Assembly: GCA_964361785.1 (NCBI GenBank)
Contig: CAYIBX010000012.1
Coordinates: forward strand, 1-34,475
Reading direction: 5' to 3'
Length of the DNA: 34,475 bases
Source: UBA927 sp964361785
GTDB taxonomy: Bacteria > Patescibacteriota > Microgenomatia > UBA10105 > UBA927
Below are positions 14,050 through 22,129 of the stretch, in pieces. Numbering within the stretch: the stretch's first letter is position 1; each line of letters opens with the position of its first letter. A program made the translations under genes and the position numbers. The notes beneath the pieces are model-generated. The model saw only the letters and a program-made list of their open reading frames with translations. It had not been told where the DNA came from and made no database searches.

Positions 14050-15160
14050 CCTTCCTTTTCTGTGAATCTTTGAAAAACTTCGACAGGGATACGGATAATG
14101 ACCCATCCTCAAAATGAAATCCTGTCGATTTGTCCTTTCGTTGTTTCCATTCCATCTGGTCTGCAAAAGGTTTTTGGTCAGATGATCTCTCGTTGATTAG
14201 GGATTTCACCAGTTGCGTAAAAAATAAGACCGAGATGTCGAGATGGCGGTCTCCACTCTGAAATTGATACATCCTTTCAGGCACAACATCACCGTGAATA
14301 ATTTGGTTCCTGAGTTGGAAAAACGAATCGGCCCACAAAACTTTCATACTTTTGTTTTTGTCTCGATTTGCTCTCCCGTAAGAGTAATAGTAATGTCGAT
14401 ATTTAGCCTCACCTGGAATATCGCAATACTTTTCCACACAGTCTTTGAATGACTTTCGTGCTGGTTCTTCCAGATCGAGAAGCGTCTCGAAAGCTGCCGC
14501 GATGAGCAGTATTCTTGCGTTTCTGCTGACGTTGGTATTGTTGTAGTAGGCCTGAAACAACAACTCCGTAGCACGCACGATTCTTCTGAACAGTCTTTTA
14601 CCGTTGTTTTTGCGAAGACGTAATAATTGACCCAAAAGTTCCTTATCGAATGACAAACCGAATGGTGAAATAACTACATGGCTGGGTTTATAAAACTTCT
14701 TCTCATTGATCTTATAACCGCCAATACCCACATTGATAATGTATCCCGCCCTTTCGGCAATATGATCATTGCCGACTTCAAAGTTTTGATAGACGGGTTC
14801 AAAGTTTTCCGAGGTTGAAAGCGTCCAACCGTCTGCCCCTGATCCCAGTATGGCTGTATTTGTCTTTGCAATTTTACTCAGGAAAAGTATTAGTTTAGCC
14901 TCCTGTACTTGCCGTTCTTCGGTATCACTGAACGATCGGAAGTCTGTATTTCCGATTGAAGCAACGGCAATACCCTTTATTTTCTCTTGCAGGTCTCCCT
15001 GAACATTCGCATTGAGAAGTTTCATGATGAGGTCACGCATTGTCTGGTCAGGAATGTACTTTTCTGCGAGTGAGTGGAAATGCCAGATGATCAACCCGTC
15101 GCCGAAGTTGATGTACTCATTGTCTCTCATCGGTATGTATGGGAAATAAGTAATTTGCAT
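14039..15160 (-). CDS. HEPN-domain-containing protein (Apea-like)
   Basis: The 373-residue protein has a C-terminal helical region with ILLIAAAFETLLD (about 217-229) followed by LRNQIIHGD (283-291). R284-N285-x3-H289 matches the R-x4-6-H signature of HEPN ribonucleases. The N-terminal 180 residues are mixed strands of unknown fold, like the N-domain of Apea-type proteins. HEPN proteins are common RNases in anti-phage and toxin systems. It begins 5 bp after the 15166-15987 gene, so the two form an operon, and the restriction-modification pair lies next to them. Nuclease activity and defence are inferences. Confidence 0.65.
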   Translation of the reverse strand: MQITYFPYIPMRDNEYINFGDGLIIWHFHSLAEKYIPDQTMRDLIMKLLNANVQGDLQEKIKGIAVASIGNTDFRSFSDTEERQVQEAKLILFLSKIAKTNTAILGSGADGWTLSTSENFEPVYQNFEVGNDHIAERAGYIINVGIGGYKINEKKFYKPSHVVISPFGLSFDKELLGQLLRLRKNNGKRLFRRIVRATELLFQAYYNNTNVSRNARILLIAAAFETLLDLEEPARKSFKDCVEKYCDIPGEAKYRHYYYSYGRANRDKNKSMKVLWADSFFQLRNQIIHGDVVPERMYQFQSGDRHLDISVLFFTQLVKSLINERSSDQKPFADQMEWKQRKDKSTGFHFEDGSLSVSLSKFFKDSQKRKVKQ

Positions 15161-15165
15161 ACGTC

Positions 15166-15987
15166 TCAGAAATACCTCCCTAACTCTTTGCCTATTTCTT
15201 CTGGGCTGGCGAAAGAACCACCCTCGTCTTTTAGTAACACTTCTACCTTTGCCAGATTTTCTTCATCTTTGGCACGAATATAAAAGTTCTTCAGCCCCAG
15301 CAGGATGTTGGTATAAAGGTTATCAATGAGATGAAAGTATTTTCGGTTGTAGTGAAATTGTGAATACTGTTCAAAATCAAAATCTTCCTTGAATACATCA
15401 ATAAAGTCGAATAAAGCAGCATAACCGCTATGAGTATAAGAGGAATAAATCGAGTAAACATCTGACAATGCCTCCTTCATCGGAAGAGGTTCTTTACCAA
15501 TTTCCTGATTCATCTGATTGACAGCAGCATTTAGCACTTCTCGTGCTGTGCTGTTTCCGATAATTTCACCGCCAAACCATTGTTGTAACAGCTTCTCCTG
15601 TCCTTCTTCTAAAAACAAGGCAGCTAAATGCAACGATTCCATCGAAGATCTGACGATCTCGACAATTTGGAATGAGTAACCTTGTCTTACCAATGTGGTC
15701 ACAGCCTTGAGACTTGTATAAGCCTTCCCAATAAGTAAGTAGGCAGCGACAAACTTGTCTGGATCTCCAATGTAATCAATGTGTGAACGCAACGATCTGA
15801 TCAAGGATTCAAGTTCTTTGATTTTCCTATCCAAATCATCAGCATATCGTCCAGCAATCTGACGAGCCTTTTCTTTCTCTCTCGAAGGAAATAGCAGGTC
15901 AGAGATGAGTTTCCTATGACCAGCACGAGTTTTGAGTAACTTCAGCTTTTCTTTTATTCTGTCGCCGACTCCGTCTTTCAACTTCAT
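15166..15987 (-). CDS. all-helical HEPN-like / DUF5677-like protein
   Basis: The 273-residue protein is helical throughout: a basic coiled N-terminus (1-70), then a helix pair with YLLIGKAYTSLKAVTTLVRQG and IVRSSMESLHLAALFL (about 83-126), and YSSYTHSGY at 181-189. The R-x3-E helix plus a later His resembles DUF5677 and other HEPN-related families. It lies 5 bp before the HEPN gene and probably acts with its product. The start is fixed by TATAAT six bases upstream. A role as partner or antitoxin is possible but unproven. Confidence 0.6.
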   Translation of the reverse strand: MKLKDGVGDRIKEKLKLLKTRAGHRKLISDLLFPSREKEKARQIAGRYADDLDRKIKELESLIRSLRSHIDYIGDPDKFVAAYLLIGKAYTSLKAVTTLVRQGYSFQIVEIVRSSMESLHLAALFLEEGQEKLLQQWFGGEIIGNSTAREVLNAAVNQMNQEIGKEPLPMKEALSDVYSIYSSYTHSGYAALFDFIDVFKEDFDFEQYSQFHYNRKYFHLIDNLYTNILLGLKNFYIRAKDEENLAKVEVLLKDEGGSFASPEEIGKELGRYF

Positions 15988-15993
15988 GTCCTG

Positions 15994-15999
15994 ATTATA
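15994..15999 (-). promoter_or_regulatory. -10 box of the HEPN operon
   Basis: TATAAT, six bases, ATG at 15987 on the minus strand. Confidence 0.6.
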
Positions 16000-16038
16000 T
16001 CAAGAGTTGAGGCAGACTTGGATCGTGGATAAGCCCAT

Positions 16039-16081
16039 AATTTGACAACTGTTTGGTCCCTGTTACTCTAAATAATGTAAT
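16039..16081 (+). repeat. left direct repeat flanking the R-M pair, with promoter elements
   Basis: This stretch matches 18608-18652 at all but about six positions and one inserted base. Shared pieces are AATTTGACA, GTTTGGTC, CTGTTAC and AATAAT. It contains TTGACA and TACTCT 16 bp apart, a plausible upstream promoter for the methyltransferase. Confidence 0.6.
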
Positions 16082-16100
16082 AACTGTAGTGAGGCTTTTT

Positions 16101-16115
16101 TTCGTATAATACGAA
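16101..16115 (+). promoter_or_regulatory. palindromic operator over the methyltransferase -10 box
   Basis: TTCGTATAATACGAA is a perfect 15-bp palindrome. It contains the -10 box TATAAT (16105-16110), which is six bases before the ATG. The encoded protein has its own helix-turn-helix, so autorepression is likely. Confidence 0.7.
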
Positions 16116-16116
16116 T

Positions 16117-17544
16117 ATGAAACTGGATTCACAAAATATCGGAAAATCAATAAAGACACTGAGGTTGGAAAAGCATATAAGTCAGGCAAAATTGGCAAAA
16201 TTGATAAAAATAAGGCAAGCCATGTTATCAGAGTGGGAAACAGGAAAAAGAACTGTTCCTCCAAGCATGATTGATTCCATCGAAAAAATGTTAGGCCAGC
16301 TTGAAAAGCTAAACGAAACCGAACTCGAATCTTTAGTCAAACGCAGAAAATATAAACAGACGAGATACGACGTGCCAACGAAAAATACATCTTCAAAAAA
16401 AAATTATGATTTGTTTGATGAAGAAACTAAAAAGCTGTTATATCAACATTTGCGAGATAACAAAGGTAAACACATTGGTAATAAGCCAAAGGGCATAGCC
16501 TTGTTTGCTGGGTGCGGTGGGTTGTCTCTGGGATTTCACAATGCAGGATATGACGTAGTCGGTTTTGTAGAGCTTGAGCATGATTTCCATGACACATATA
16601 AGAAGAACTTTCCAGAATCTTTTGTGTTAGGAGACGATGTTAGAAACATTACTTCGAAAAATGTTGAAGAGTGGAAAAAAGCATTTGGCGAGATAGACAC
16701 CTTGTTTGGCGGTCCCCCATGTCAGGGTTTCAGTTTGGCAGGAAAACGTGACGTCTTTGACCCTCGTAACGAGTTATATTTGGAGTTTGTACGAATTGCA
16801 TCAATACTAAAACCAAAAACTATCTTATTGGAAAACGTAAGGTTGCTAACCTCAATGAAAACAGTTTATGGAAATTACGCATCGGAAGACATTGTAAACA
16901 GGTTTGAAAAAATAGGATATAAAACATCCTTTCAGGTTGTAAACGCAAAAGATTATGGAGTTCCACAATCAAGGGAGAGGGTAATCTTCATTGGTGTAAG
17001 AAATGATTTAGTCTCAGAACCAATCACATTTCCAGAAAAGACATATGGTGAAACAAACAATCAATCATTGTTTTCAAATCTCCAGCCCTATGTAACATTT
17101 AGAGATGCAACTAAAGATCTCGAAAGGTTGGAGTCTGGAGAGAAATCGTCAAAAGATCCGCTACATTTTGCTATTGTGCATCCTAACCATGTAATTCAAT
17201 GGCTCAAAGCCATACCTGAAGGAGAAAGTGCACACAACAATCCAAACCCTAATTTACGTCCAAAGTCGGGATACAACACAACATACAAGAGAATAAAATG
17301 GGATGAGCCATCGTCCACTGTCGGGACAACATTTTCAATGATTTCTGGATCAAGAAATGTTCATCCACAGGACACGAGATCACTAACAGTAAGGGAAGCA
17401 GCTCGATGCCAAACATTTCCAGATGACTTCAAATGGGAGGGCAAATGGGGAATAATTCGGACAATGATAGGAAATGCCGTTCCTCCTCTGTTAGGTCAAA
17501 CAATGGCAAAACATATTCTAAAAAATTATCTCAAGAAGAAATAA
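16117..17544 (+). CDS. C5-cytosine DNA methyltransferase with N-terminal Xre-type HTH
   Basis: Residues 6-60 form an Xre-like helix-turn-helix (ISQAKLAKLI with SEWETGKRTV). The methyltransferase follows: motif I LFAGCGGLSLGF (129-140), the catalytic Pro-Cys of motif IV GGPPCQGFS with Cys202, motif VI ENV (239-241), motif VIII QSRERVIF, a target-recognition region, motif IX RSLTVREAARCQTFP and motif X GNAVPP. All essential motifs are intact. The enzyme methylates C5 of cytosine to protect DNA from the neighbouring endonuclease. HTH fusions of this type (M.SsoII, M.EcoRII) repress their own promoters, which fits the palindrome upstream. The recognition sequence cannot be read from the protein. 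The gene converges with the endonuclease gene and overlaps it by 14 bp. Confidence 0.95.
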   Translation: MKLDSQNIGKSIKTLRLEKHISQAKLAKLIKIRQAMLSEWETGKRTVPPSMIDSIEKMLGQLEKLNETELESLVKRRKYKQTRYDVPTKNTSSKKNYDLFDEETKKLLYQHLRDNKGKHIGNKPKGIALFAGCGGLSLGFHNAGYDVVGFVELEHDFHDTYKKNFPESFVLGDDVRNITSKNVEEWKKAFGEIDTLFGGPPCQGFSLAGKRDVFDPRNELYLEFVRIASILKPKTILLENVRLLTSMKTVYGNYASEDIVNRFEKIGYKTSFQVVNAKDYGVPQSRERVIFIGVRNDLVSEPITFPEKTYGETNNQSLFSNLQPYVTFRDATKDLERLESGEKSSKDPLHFAIVHPNHVIQWLKAIPEGESAHNNPNPNLRPKSGYNTTYKRIKWDEPSSTVGTTFSMISGSRNVHPQDTRSLTVREAARCQTFPDDFKWEGKWGIIRTMIGNAVPPLLGQTMAKHILKNYLKKK

Positions 17545-18535
17545 CCTTGAGTTCTACCGTAGGTAATTTGTAGAAGTACCCGGCTTCGAGATTGAACTGC
17601 AATTGTGTCGGGTGCTGTTTCTGACCTCCTCTTTGAAACTGGATAAAACCAAACCGAGGAGCTTCATGAACTGACGGGTCTCCTTTGTGCGATCCTTTTC
17701 TGATCATGTATGGCTTTGTCCAAAAACTATTATATTTCGCTGACAACTCTATCAACTCGGTCAGTGTAAATAATGCAACTTCACAATTGTTGTAATCGGA
17801 AAATGTTTTTGTTTGATGCAGTAAAAACTCAGGGGAAAATGGGTCTCCTAAATAGGCCTTCTGCAATAGAATACGAGTAATATCGTTCTGATATTTAGTA
17901 AACAAAACAATAAGCTCTTTCTTTGCTACTTCCGGTAATTCTTCAAAGAACCACCTACTTTGATCTGATTTTCTGTCAGCCATCTTATTTTCTAAATCCA
18001 AGGGTCTAAAACCCGCATCACCGCAAAACATCTTCATGGCATGTTCAGCTTCGGTAGAAACCTGGATGCCGTTGGAACGTAGCAATGAAGAAAATGCAGA
18101 AGCTGTAGTGAAATATAATTGGTCATTTGTTGGCGAAGTTTTATTGCAGGTTTTTACGGAAACTCCAATCTTTTCAACTCCTTTATCAGATGTTATTTCT
18201 AATAAAATATCGCTTTTCGATTTACCAATGGCTTTACCATTATCGCCAAGAATTACGTCTCCCTCTCCGGAAGTTGCCAGGCCCCCAAGCCACCAAGCTC
18301 TAACTCTTTCAATTTTTTTGTATCCTTTTTTCTTCTGAACATAGGAAATCAGTAGCATAGGTGGATGGCCTAAAAACAGATGGTCATCATTTACATCTGC
18401 AATTTGCTCTTTACTCCAATCAATTGCATTGATCTGTGAAGTCAATTCTTTTTCAAAGGTATGCCCTTTGTTTCTTCCTAAAGTACCAGCTGCAATTTGG
18501 GCTTTATGTATCTCATTCAAAGGTGTTAGTGCCAT
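17531..18535 (-). CDS. putative type II restriction endonuclease (PD-(D/E)XK-like)
   Basis: The 334-residue protein pairs with the methyltransferase and overlaps its 3' end. A likely nuclease core is KSKSDILLEI followed by KIGVSVKT, giving the D-(x)n-x-K arrangement of PD-(D/E)XK enzymes. The C-terminus GFIQFQRGGQKQHPTQLQF is strikingly conserved-looking and may contact DNA. I do not recognise a named isoschizomer. The second ATG (18535, MALTPLNE) is chosen because TAAAAT ends six bases before it; the first ATG at 18541 abuts the -10 box. The call rests mainly on context. Confidence 0.75.
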   Translation of the reverse strand: MALTPLNEIHKAQIAAGTLGRNKGHTFEKELTSQINAIDWSKEQIADVNDDHLFLGHPPMLLISYVQKKKGYKKIERVRAWWLGGLATSGEGDVILGDNGKAIGKSKSDILLEITSDKGVEKIGVSVKTCNKTSPTNDQLYFTTASAFSSLLRSNGIQVSTEAEHAMKMFCGDAGFRPLDLENKMADRKSDQSRWFFEELPEVAKKELIVLFTKYQNDITRILLQKAYLGDPFSPEFLLHQTKTFSDYNNCEVALFTLTELIELSAKYNSFWTKPYMIRKGSHKGDPSVHEAPRFGFIQFQRGGQKQHPTQLQFNLEAGYFYKLPTVELKVISS

Positions 18536-18541
18536 AGCCAT

Positions 18542-18547
18542 ATTTTA
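18542..18547 (-). promoter_or_regulatory. -10 box of the endonuclease gene
   Basis: TAAAAT, then ATGGCT, then the ATG at 18535. The spacing rule seen elsewhere selects the second of two in-frame ATGs. Confidence 0.5.
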
Positions 18548-18607
18548 CATCTTTTACGCACTAAACTGTTACATAAACTTTCAATTCATCAATTCAGAAT
18601 TATATTC

Positions 18608-18652
18608 AATTTGACACCAGTTTGGTCTCTGTTACGCTATAAATAATACATT
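18608..18652 (+). repeat. right direct repeat flanking the R-M pair, with promoter elements
   Basis: Second copy of the 16039-16081 sequence. TTGACA (18611-18616) and TACGCT (18633-18638) are 16 bp apart. Transcription would start near 18645 and run into the small gene and the tyrosine recombinase. Confidence 0.6.
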
Positions 18653-18668
18653 TCAATTATCAAATAAG

Positions 18669-18833
18669 ATGGATATGAAGATGAAAAGTAAAGAAATTAG
18701 GAAAAGGAAAATTAGGAAATCTCCCGACTCGCTCTCCCAGAAAGAAATCGTCCGCAGAATCAATCAGTCCACCAGAAACTCCTACAGATATTTAGAGTTA
18801 TTCATTTGGAGCAGAAATGGTTATGAGAAGTGA
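18669..18833 (+). CDS. small basic protein ahead of the tyrosine recombinase
   Basis: A 54-residue, Lys/Arg-rich protein starting MDMKMKSKEIRKRK, with a possible helix-turn-helix in LSQKEIVRRINQSTRNSYRY. Its last 17 bases overlap the recombinase start, a sign of translational coupling. It could be an excisionase-like or DNA-binding helper; this is a guess from size, charge and position. The in-frame ATG at 18675 shares its sequence with starts at 22712 and 24018 and may be the true start. Confidence 0.5.
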   Translation: MDMKMKSKEIRKRKIRKSPDSLSQKEIVRRINQSTRNSYRYLELFIWSRNGYEK

Positions 18834-19725
18834 TTTGACAGTCATAGAACATGTTGATTGGCCTACCAAGTTATTTACTAACCTGGATGTGTCAGAAAAT
18901 ACCAGAGCTGAATACAGTTCACGGATCAAGCGGTTTATTGACTTCGTTCAGAGTCACGGATTCACAAAGAACAGCTACTTGGAATATAAAAGACACCTGT
19001 CCGACCAAACCAATCTAAGCGTCAGCACCAAGAATAAGTACCTGATTGTGGCGAGGGTATATTGTAAGGAACTGCATAGGCAAGGCTACCTACCAGTTGA
19101 TGTCACACAAAATATCAAGTCGTTCCAGCAATCACGGAAACACAAGAGAGATGGCCTATCAGAGGTTGAGGTACAGAAAATCCTCAGCCACATTCAGACG
19201 CTTCCAGAAAATCACGCTACCTGGCGTATAAAAGCTCTCTTGAGCTTACTTACTCTACAAGGACTCAGGCAGATCGAAATTGTTAGGCTCAATGTCAACG
19301 ATCTTGATTTAGCGTCACAGACGGCCTTTATTCAGGGCAAAGGTTGTGATGATAAGGAAATCGTTGATCTGCATCCTGTGACAGTTTCTGCACTCAAAGA
19401 TTATGTCAGAAAATACAGAATTGCCGATGGAGCACTGTTCACCAGTACCAGTAATAACAGTAGAAGACAGAGACTAACCACTAAATCCATCCGTAACCTG
19501 ATAAACCCGATCCTCAGAAGTCTTGAGATTGACAAAACAGTTCATGGATTCAGACACTACTTTACTTCAAAGCTGATCCAGTCCTACAAGGGAGACTTAC
19601 TTACTGTTGCCCAGTACACCAGGCATAGAAGTCTGGAAATGCTGCAAATCTACAACGATAACATCAAACACAAGGCAGATTTACCAAAGTATTATCAGAC
19701 GTTTAGCAGTATCAATTTTCAATGA
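18817..19725 (+). CDS. tyrosine recombinase (phage integrase family, XerC/D-like)
   Basis: The 302-residue protein has a SAM-like core-binding domain (about 15-105) and a catalytic domain with the family set: Arg151 in LQGLRQIEI, a beta-hairpin Lys near 175, His243-x2-Arg246 in HGFRHYF, His270 in TRHRS and the nucleophile Tyr279 in LQIYND. All residues are present, so it should be active. The length is that of simple XerC/D or integron-free integrases; there is no IntI-specific insert. It is translationally coupled to the small gene in front. It probably serves a mobile element, either for integration or dimer resolution. Confidence 0.92.
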   Translation: MVMRSDLTVIEHVDWPTKLFTNLDVSENTRAEYSSRIKRFIDFVQSHGFTKNSYLEYKRHLSDQTNLSVSTKNKYLIVARVYCKELHRQGYLPVDVTQNIKSFQQSRKHKRDGLSEVEVQKILSHIQTLPENHATWRIKALLSLLTLQGLRQIEIVRLNVNDLDLASQTAFIQGKGCDDKEIVDLHPVTVSALKDYVRKYRIADGALFTSTSNNSRRQRLTTKSIRNLINPILRSLEIDKTVHGFRHYFTSKLIQSYKGDLLTVAQYTRHRSLEMLQIYNDNIKHKADLPKYYQTFSSINFQ

Positions 19726-19786
19726 AAATGAACGTCCAACTTCCCATAATTTACATTACAAGAAATACAATTTTCATCACTAAAAT

Positions 19787-20431
19787 ATGATCAAAACAGC
19801 ACAGCAAAAGCTACTAAATACTCCCATTGAGACTGAGGAGCAGAAAGTTGAAAAGTACAGAGGATTTGAACTGAGGACGAAGAATGGATATAAACTCGAT
19901 GAGATCGTGTCTGCTCTCCAGAAAGAAATCCGCAGAGGCAATGAATTGATGGCAAGTTATTGGGCTTTTGAAATGAATGATTCAGGCTTCTGGAGATACT
20001 GTTTCAGACGGATGCAAGTTATATGTGGAGAGGACATTGGGTTAGCAAATCCAGAGGCTATGATTCTGGTCAGTTGTACCTACTCCTCCCTCCTGGCTCA
20101 AGATAAGGTCAAGAAAATCATTCAGGTTGATAATAATGTCATTGGATTTGTGGTGGCTTACTTAGTTCGGAGCAAGAAATCAAGACATGTGGATTATCTT
20201 GGAGGAGTCATCCTCAAGCGAAAGGAGCAAGGTTGGAAACCAGAAATCCCAGAATACGCCATTGACCAACATACGGAACGAGGTCGAGAAATTGGAAAAG
20301 ACGATAATGAGTTCTTTCGGACAGGATCGAAAATTGCTAATAAGCAACATATCGAAGGGGAAGATGAAGTCAAGAAAGCCTGCCTTGACTTATACCAATT
20401 TCATGAGAAACGTGATGAAAATCAGTTCTAA
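19787..20431 (+). CDS. stand-alone MgsA/RarA C-terminal-like protein
   Basis: The 214-residue protein contains ALQKEIRRGNELMASYWAFEM (about 43-63) and ICGEDIGLANPEAM (about 78-91). These match the helical C-terminal domain of the replication-associated ATPase RarA/MgsA (usual form: RGSDPDAALYWL and ASEDIGLADP). The AAA+ ATPase part is absent. Such domains tetramerise RarA and touch DNA-repair partners. In a mobile element it may modulate replication or repair at forks. It ends 8 bp before the convergent Xre gene. Confidence 0.65.
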   Translation: MIKTAQQKLLNTPIETEEQKVEKYRGFELRTKNGYKLDEIVSALQKEIRRGNELMASYWAFEMNDSGFWRYCFRRMQVICGEDIGLANPEAMILVSCTYSSLLAQDKVKKIIQVDNNVIGFVVAYLVRSKKSRHVDYLGGVILKRKEQGWKPEIPEYAIDQHTERGREIGKDDNEFFRTGSKIANKQHIEGEDEVKKACLDLYQFHEKRDENQF

Positions 20432-20439
20432 AAACCAAA

Positions 20440-20661
20440 CTATCGAAAGGTTGAGAAGAACTCAGATAGGCTTACTCCGAGAGCCTTTACGACACGCTCC
20501 ACGTTTATCATGGAGATGTTCTTTTCTCCTCTCTCCACTGTACCGATGTATGTATTGTGCAGGTTCGCTTTATCGGCCAACTGCTCCTGGGTCATTTCTT
20601 TCTGCTTTCGCAGCTCCCTTATGCGTTGCCCAAAGCGTTCCAAGACTTTACTTGCTGGCAT
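20440..20661 (-). CDS. Xre-family HTH regulator
   Basis: A 73-residue single-domain helix-turn-helix protein: FGQRIRELRKQKEMTQEQLA, then HNTYIGTVERGEKNI as the recognition region and a closing helix ending SEFFSTF. This is the Cro/CI-like or R-M controller size. It is the only minus-strand gene in the 18.7-26.1 kb block, which fits an element repressor. The ATG at 20661 is preferred to the GTG at 20667. Confidence 0.88.
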   Translation of the reverse strand: MPASKVLERFGQRIRELRKQKEMTQEQLADKANLHNTYIGTVERGEKNISMINVERVVKALGVSLSEFFSTFR

Positions 20662-20769
20662 ACGCACAGGTTAGTAAAATACAGTCGAAGAATACACAGC
20701 CTACGAATTCAATTTATGCTATAATTACGCCTATAACCAATCTTTTCTCGAAGAAATGCAAATTGGTAA

Positions 20770-21108
20770 ATGGATATGGAAATTACTAAAAAGATATACC
20801 TGATTTTCGGTACAATGTTTTTCACTGGGATCGTTATGGATATTATTGGTTTCCTGTTGCTCGTTTTCATTATTGGAGTGCCTTTCCTGGCTATCGGTAT
20901 TCCCCTGACAGTAATTGGCGGTTTAGGCGTTCTCCTATTGATCCCAACCATCGGGTTTGAAACATCAAAAGCAATCACTAAGGCTTTCATTCGGAATCGA
21001 GCCAAAATCGCTTATGGACTTTTCCATAAACCCACACCAGAAGAAACCAAAGAAGCCAGAGCAAAACTTAGAAATATGTTCTTGAGGAAGGAGGTGAAAA
21101 ACACATGA
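20770..21108 (+). CDS. small two-helix membrane protein
   Basis: A 112-residue protein with two long hydrophobic stretches at about 11-34 and 35-58, then a basic cytoplasmic-type tail of about 50 residues with a charged helix (TPEETKEARAKLRNMF). A TATAAT lies about 45 bases upstream, so this gene has a leader, unlike host genes. The stop overlaps the next start as ATGA, so the two are coupled. Function unknown. Confidence 0.65.
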   Translation: MDMEITKKIYLIFGTMFFTGIVMDIIGFLLLVFIIGVPFLAIGIPLTVIGGLGVLLLIPTIGFETSKAITKAFIRNRAKIAYGLFHKPTPEETKEARAKLRNMFLRKEVKNT

Positions 21109-21749
21109 CAAAGAAATGTAAAAGTTGCCAGACAGAAATTGATAAGAAAGCAAAGAAATGCCCACATTGCCAAGCTGATCAACGAAGCTGGTTCGGTAGG
21201 CATCCAATAATCACTGGAATTATTGCCCTCATCGTAGTATTTGGAGTAATTGGAGCAGCAGGTGGAAGTAAATCTGGTAATCAGTCATCAAACTCAAATA
21301 CCAGTACTGATACTGCAAGCAATAAGCAAGATGAAAGCCAAAAGGTAAATGGACTCAATGAAGTTGTACAAGATGGCGATCTTGCCTTTACAGTAACGAA
21401 TGTCACGACTGCAAAGACACTGGGCAATTCGTTCACGCAGAAGAACGCACAAGGGACGTTCTATGTACTTACCTTGAAAATTGAGAATAAAGGTAATAAA
21501 ACAGCAACCTTTGATAGTTCAATGGCGAAAGTCACTGATGATAAAGGTAGAGAGTTTGAACGCTCAATTGAAGGTCAGACTGCAAAGGGATTAGCACAAG
21601 GAAATGTTGATCTGTTCTTACAACAGATTCAACCATCACTCTCTGTAACAGGAGATTTGGTATTTGACTTGCCAGCAGACATTGATAATCCAATGCTTTT
21701 GGTCAAAGGCTCACTGTTCGGAAAAGGAGCAAAGATCAAGTTACAGTAA
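21105..21749 (+). CDS. zinc-ribbon, membrane-anchored DUF4352-like protein
   Basis: The 214-residue protein has an N-terminal zinc ribbon with Cys5, Cys8, Cys19 and Cys22, one membrane helix at about 34-54, a Ser/Asn/Thr-rich linker (57-80) and a C-terminal beta domain. The beta domain, with LAFTVTNVTTAKT, YVLTLKIENKGNKTATF and FDLPADI, resembles DUF4352/telokin-like extracellular domains. These occur in exported proteins of Gram-positive bacteria and phages. Translation is coupled to the gene before it by ATGA. A strong terminator follows. Confidence 0.75.
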   Translation: MTKKCKSCQTEIDKKAKKCPHCQADQRSWFGRHPIITGIIALIVVFGVIGAAGGSKSGNQSSNSNTSTDTASNKQDESQKVNGLNEVVQDGDLAFTVTNVTTAKTLGNSFTQKNAQGTFYVLTLKIENKGNKTATFDSSMAKVTDDKGREFERSIEGQTAKGLAQGNVDLFLQQIQPSLSVTGDLVFDLPADIDNPMLLVKGSLFGKGAKIKLQ

Positions 21750-21770
21750 AAAGAATAGGCCTATTCTTTT
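21749..21770. repeat. perfect 22-bp palindrome at the stop codon
   Basis: Eleven bases ending AATAGG are followed by their exact complement, beginning inside the TAA stop of the zinc-ribbon gene. It could be a second RNA hairpin in front of the terminator or a protein-binding site. Confidence 0.5.
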
Positions 21771-21777
21771 CAGGAAG

Positions 21778-21801
21778 CCCCTCCTTCGTGGAGGGGTTTT
21801 C
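21778..21801 (+). terminator. intrinsic terminator
   Basis: CCCCTCC and GGAGGGG form a 7-bp GC-rich stem with a TTCGT loop, followed by TTTTCTT. It ends the 20770-21749 unit. Confidence 0.85.
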
Positions 21802-21932
21802 TTATAATATCGCCTATGTTTTCAAGTAACTGCATCAAAGATGATCTTTTACAGAGCAAGTAGATCATTTCAATGAATGTTGACTTAGGTTGAGTAGATC
21901 AAACTCGGATCAAATAGGTAGTCTCCTGTTTT

Positions 21933-22062
21933 CTCCATGACAGCTCCTTTACAAGCTCTTACACACGCTTGAGAGACTCCATTACATCAGAGCAATTTAC
22001 CTTGACAAATTAGGAGAGTATTGTGGTATTTAGCCTTGAAACTCCTCTTACCTGTCATGGAG
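21933..22062. repeat. inverted repeat with 108-bp loop
   Basis: CTCCATGACAG (21933-21943) and CTGTCATGGAG (22052-22062) are exact complements. Inside the loop, at 22029-22041, is TTTCAAGGCTAAA in reverse orientation, the motif found in the two units to the right. Confidence 0.7.
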
Positions 22063-22129
22063 TGCTAGTTTTATAAAGGGGTGTGCTGGATCAGAAATCT
22101 TTACCCTCTCCTGTGAATACCTGCCAAAG

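Noticed and set aside
20187..20789. 200-codon frame overlapping the MgsA-like and Xre genes
   Set aside because: It runs through two well-supported genes in another frame and its protein has no recognisable pattern.
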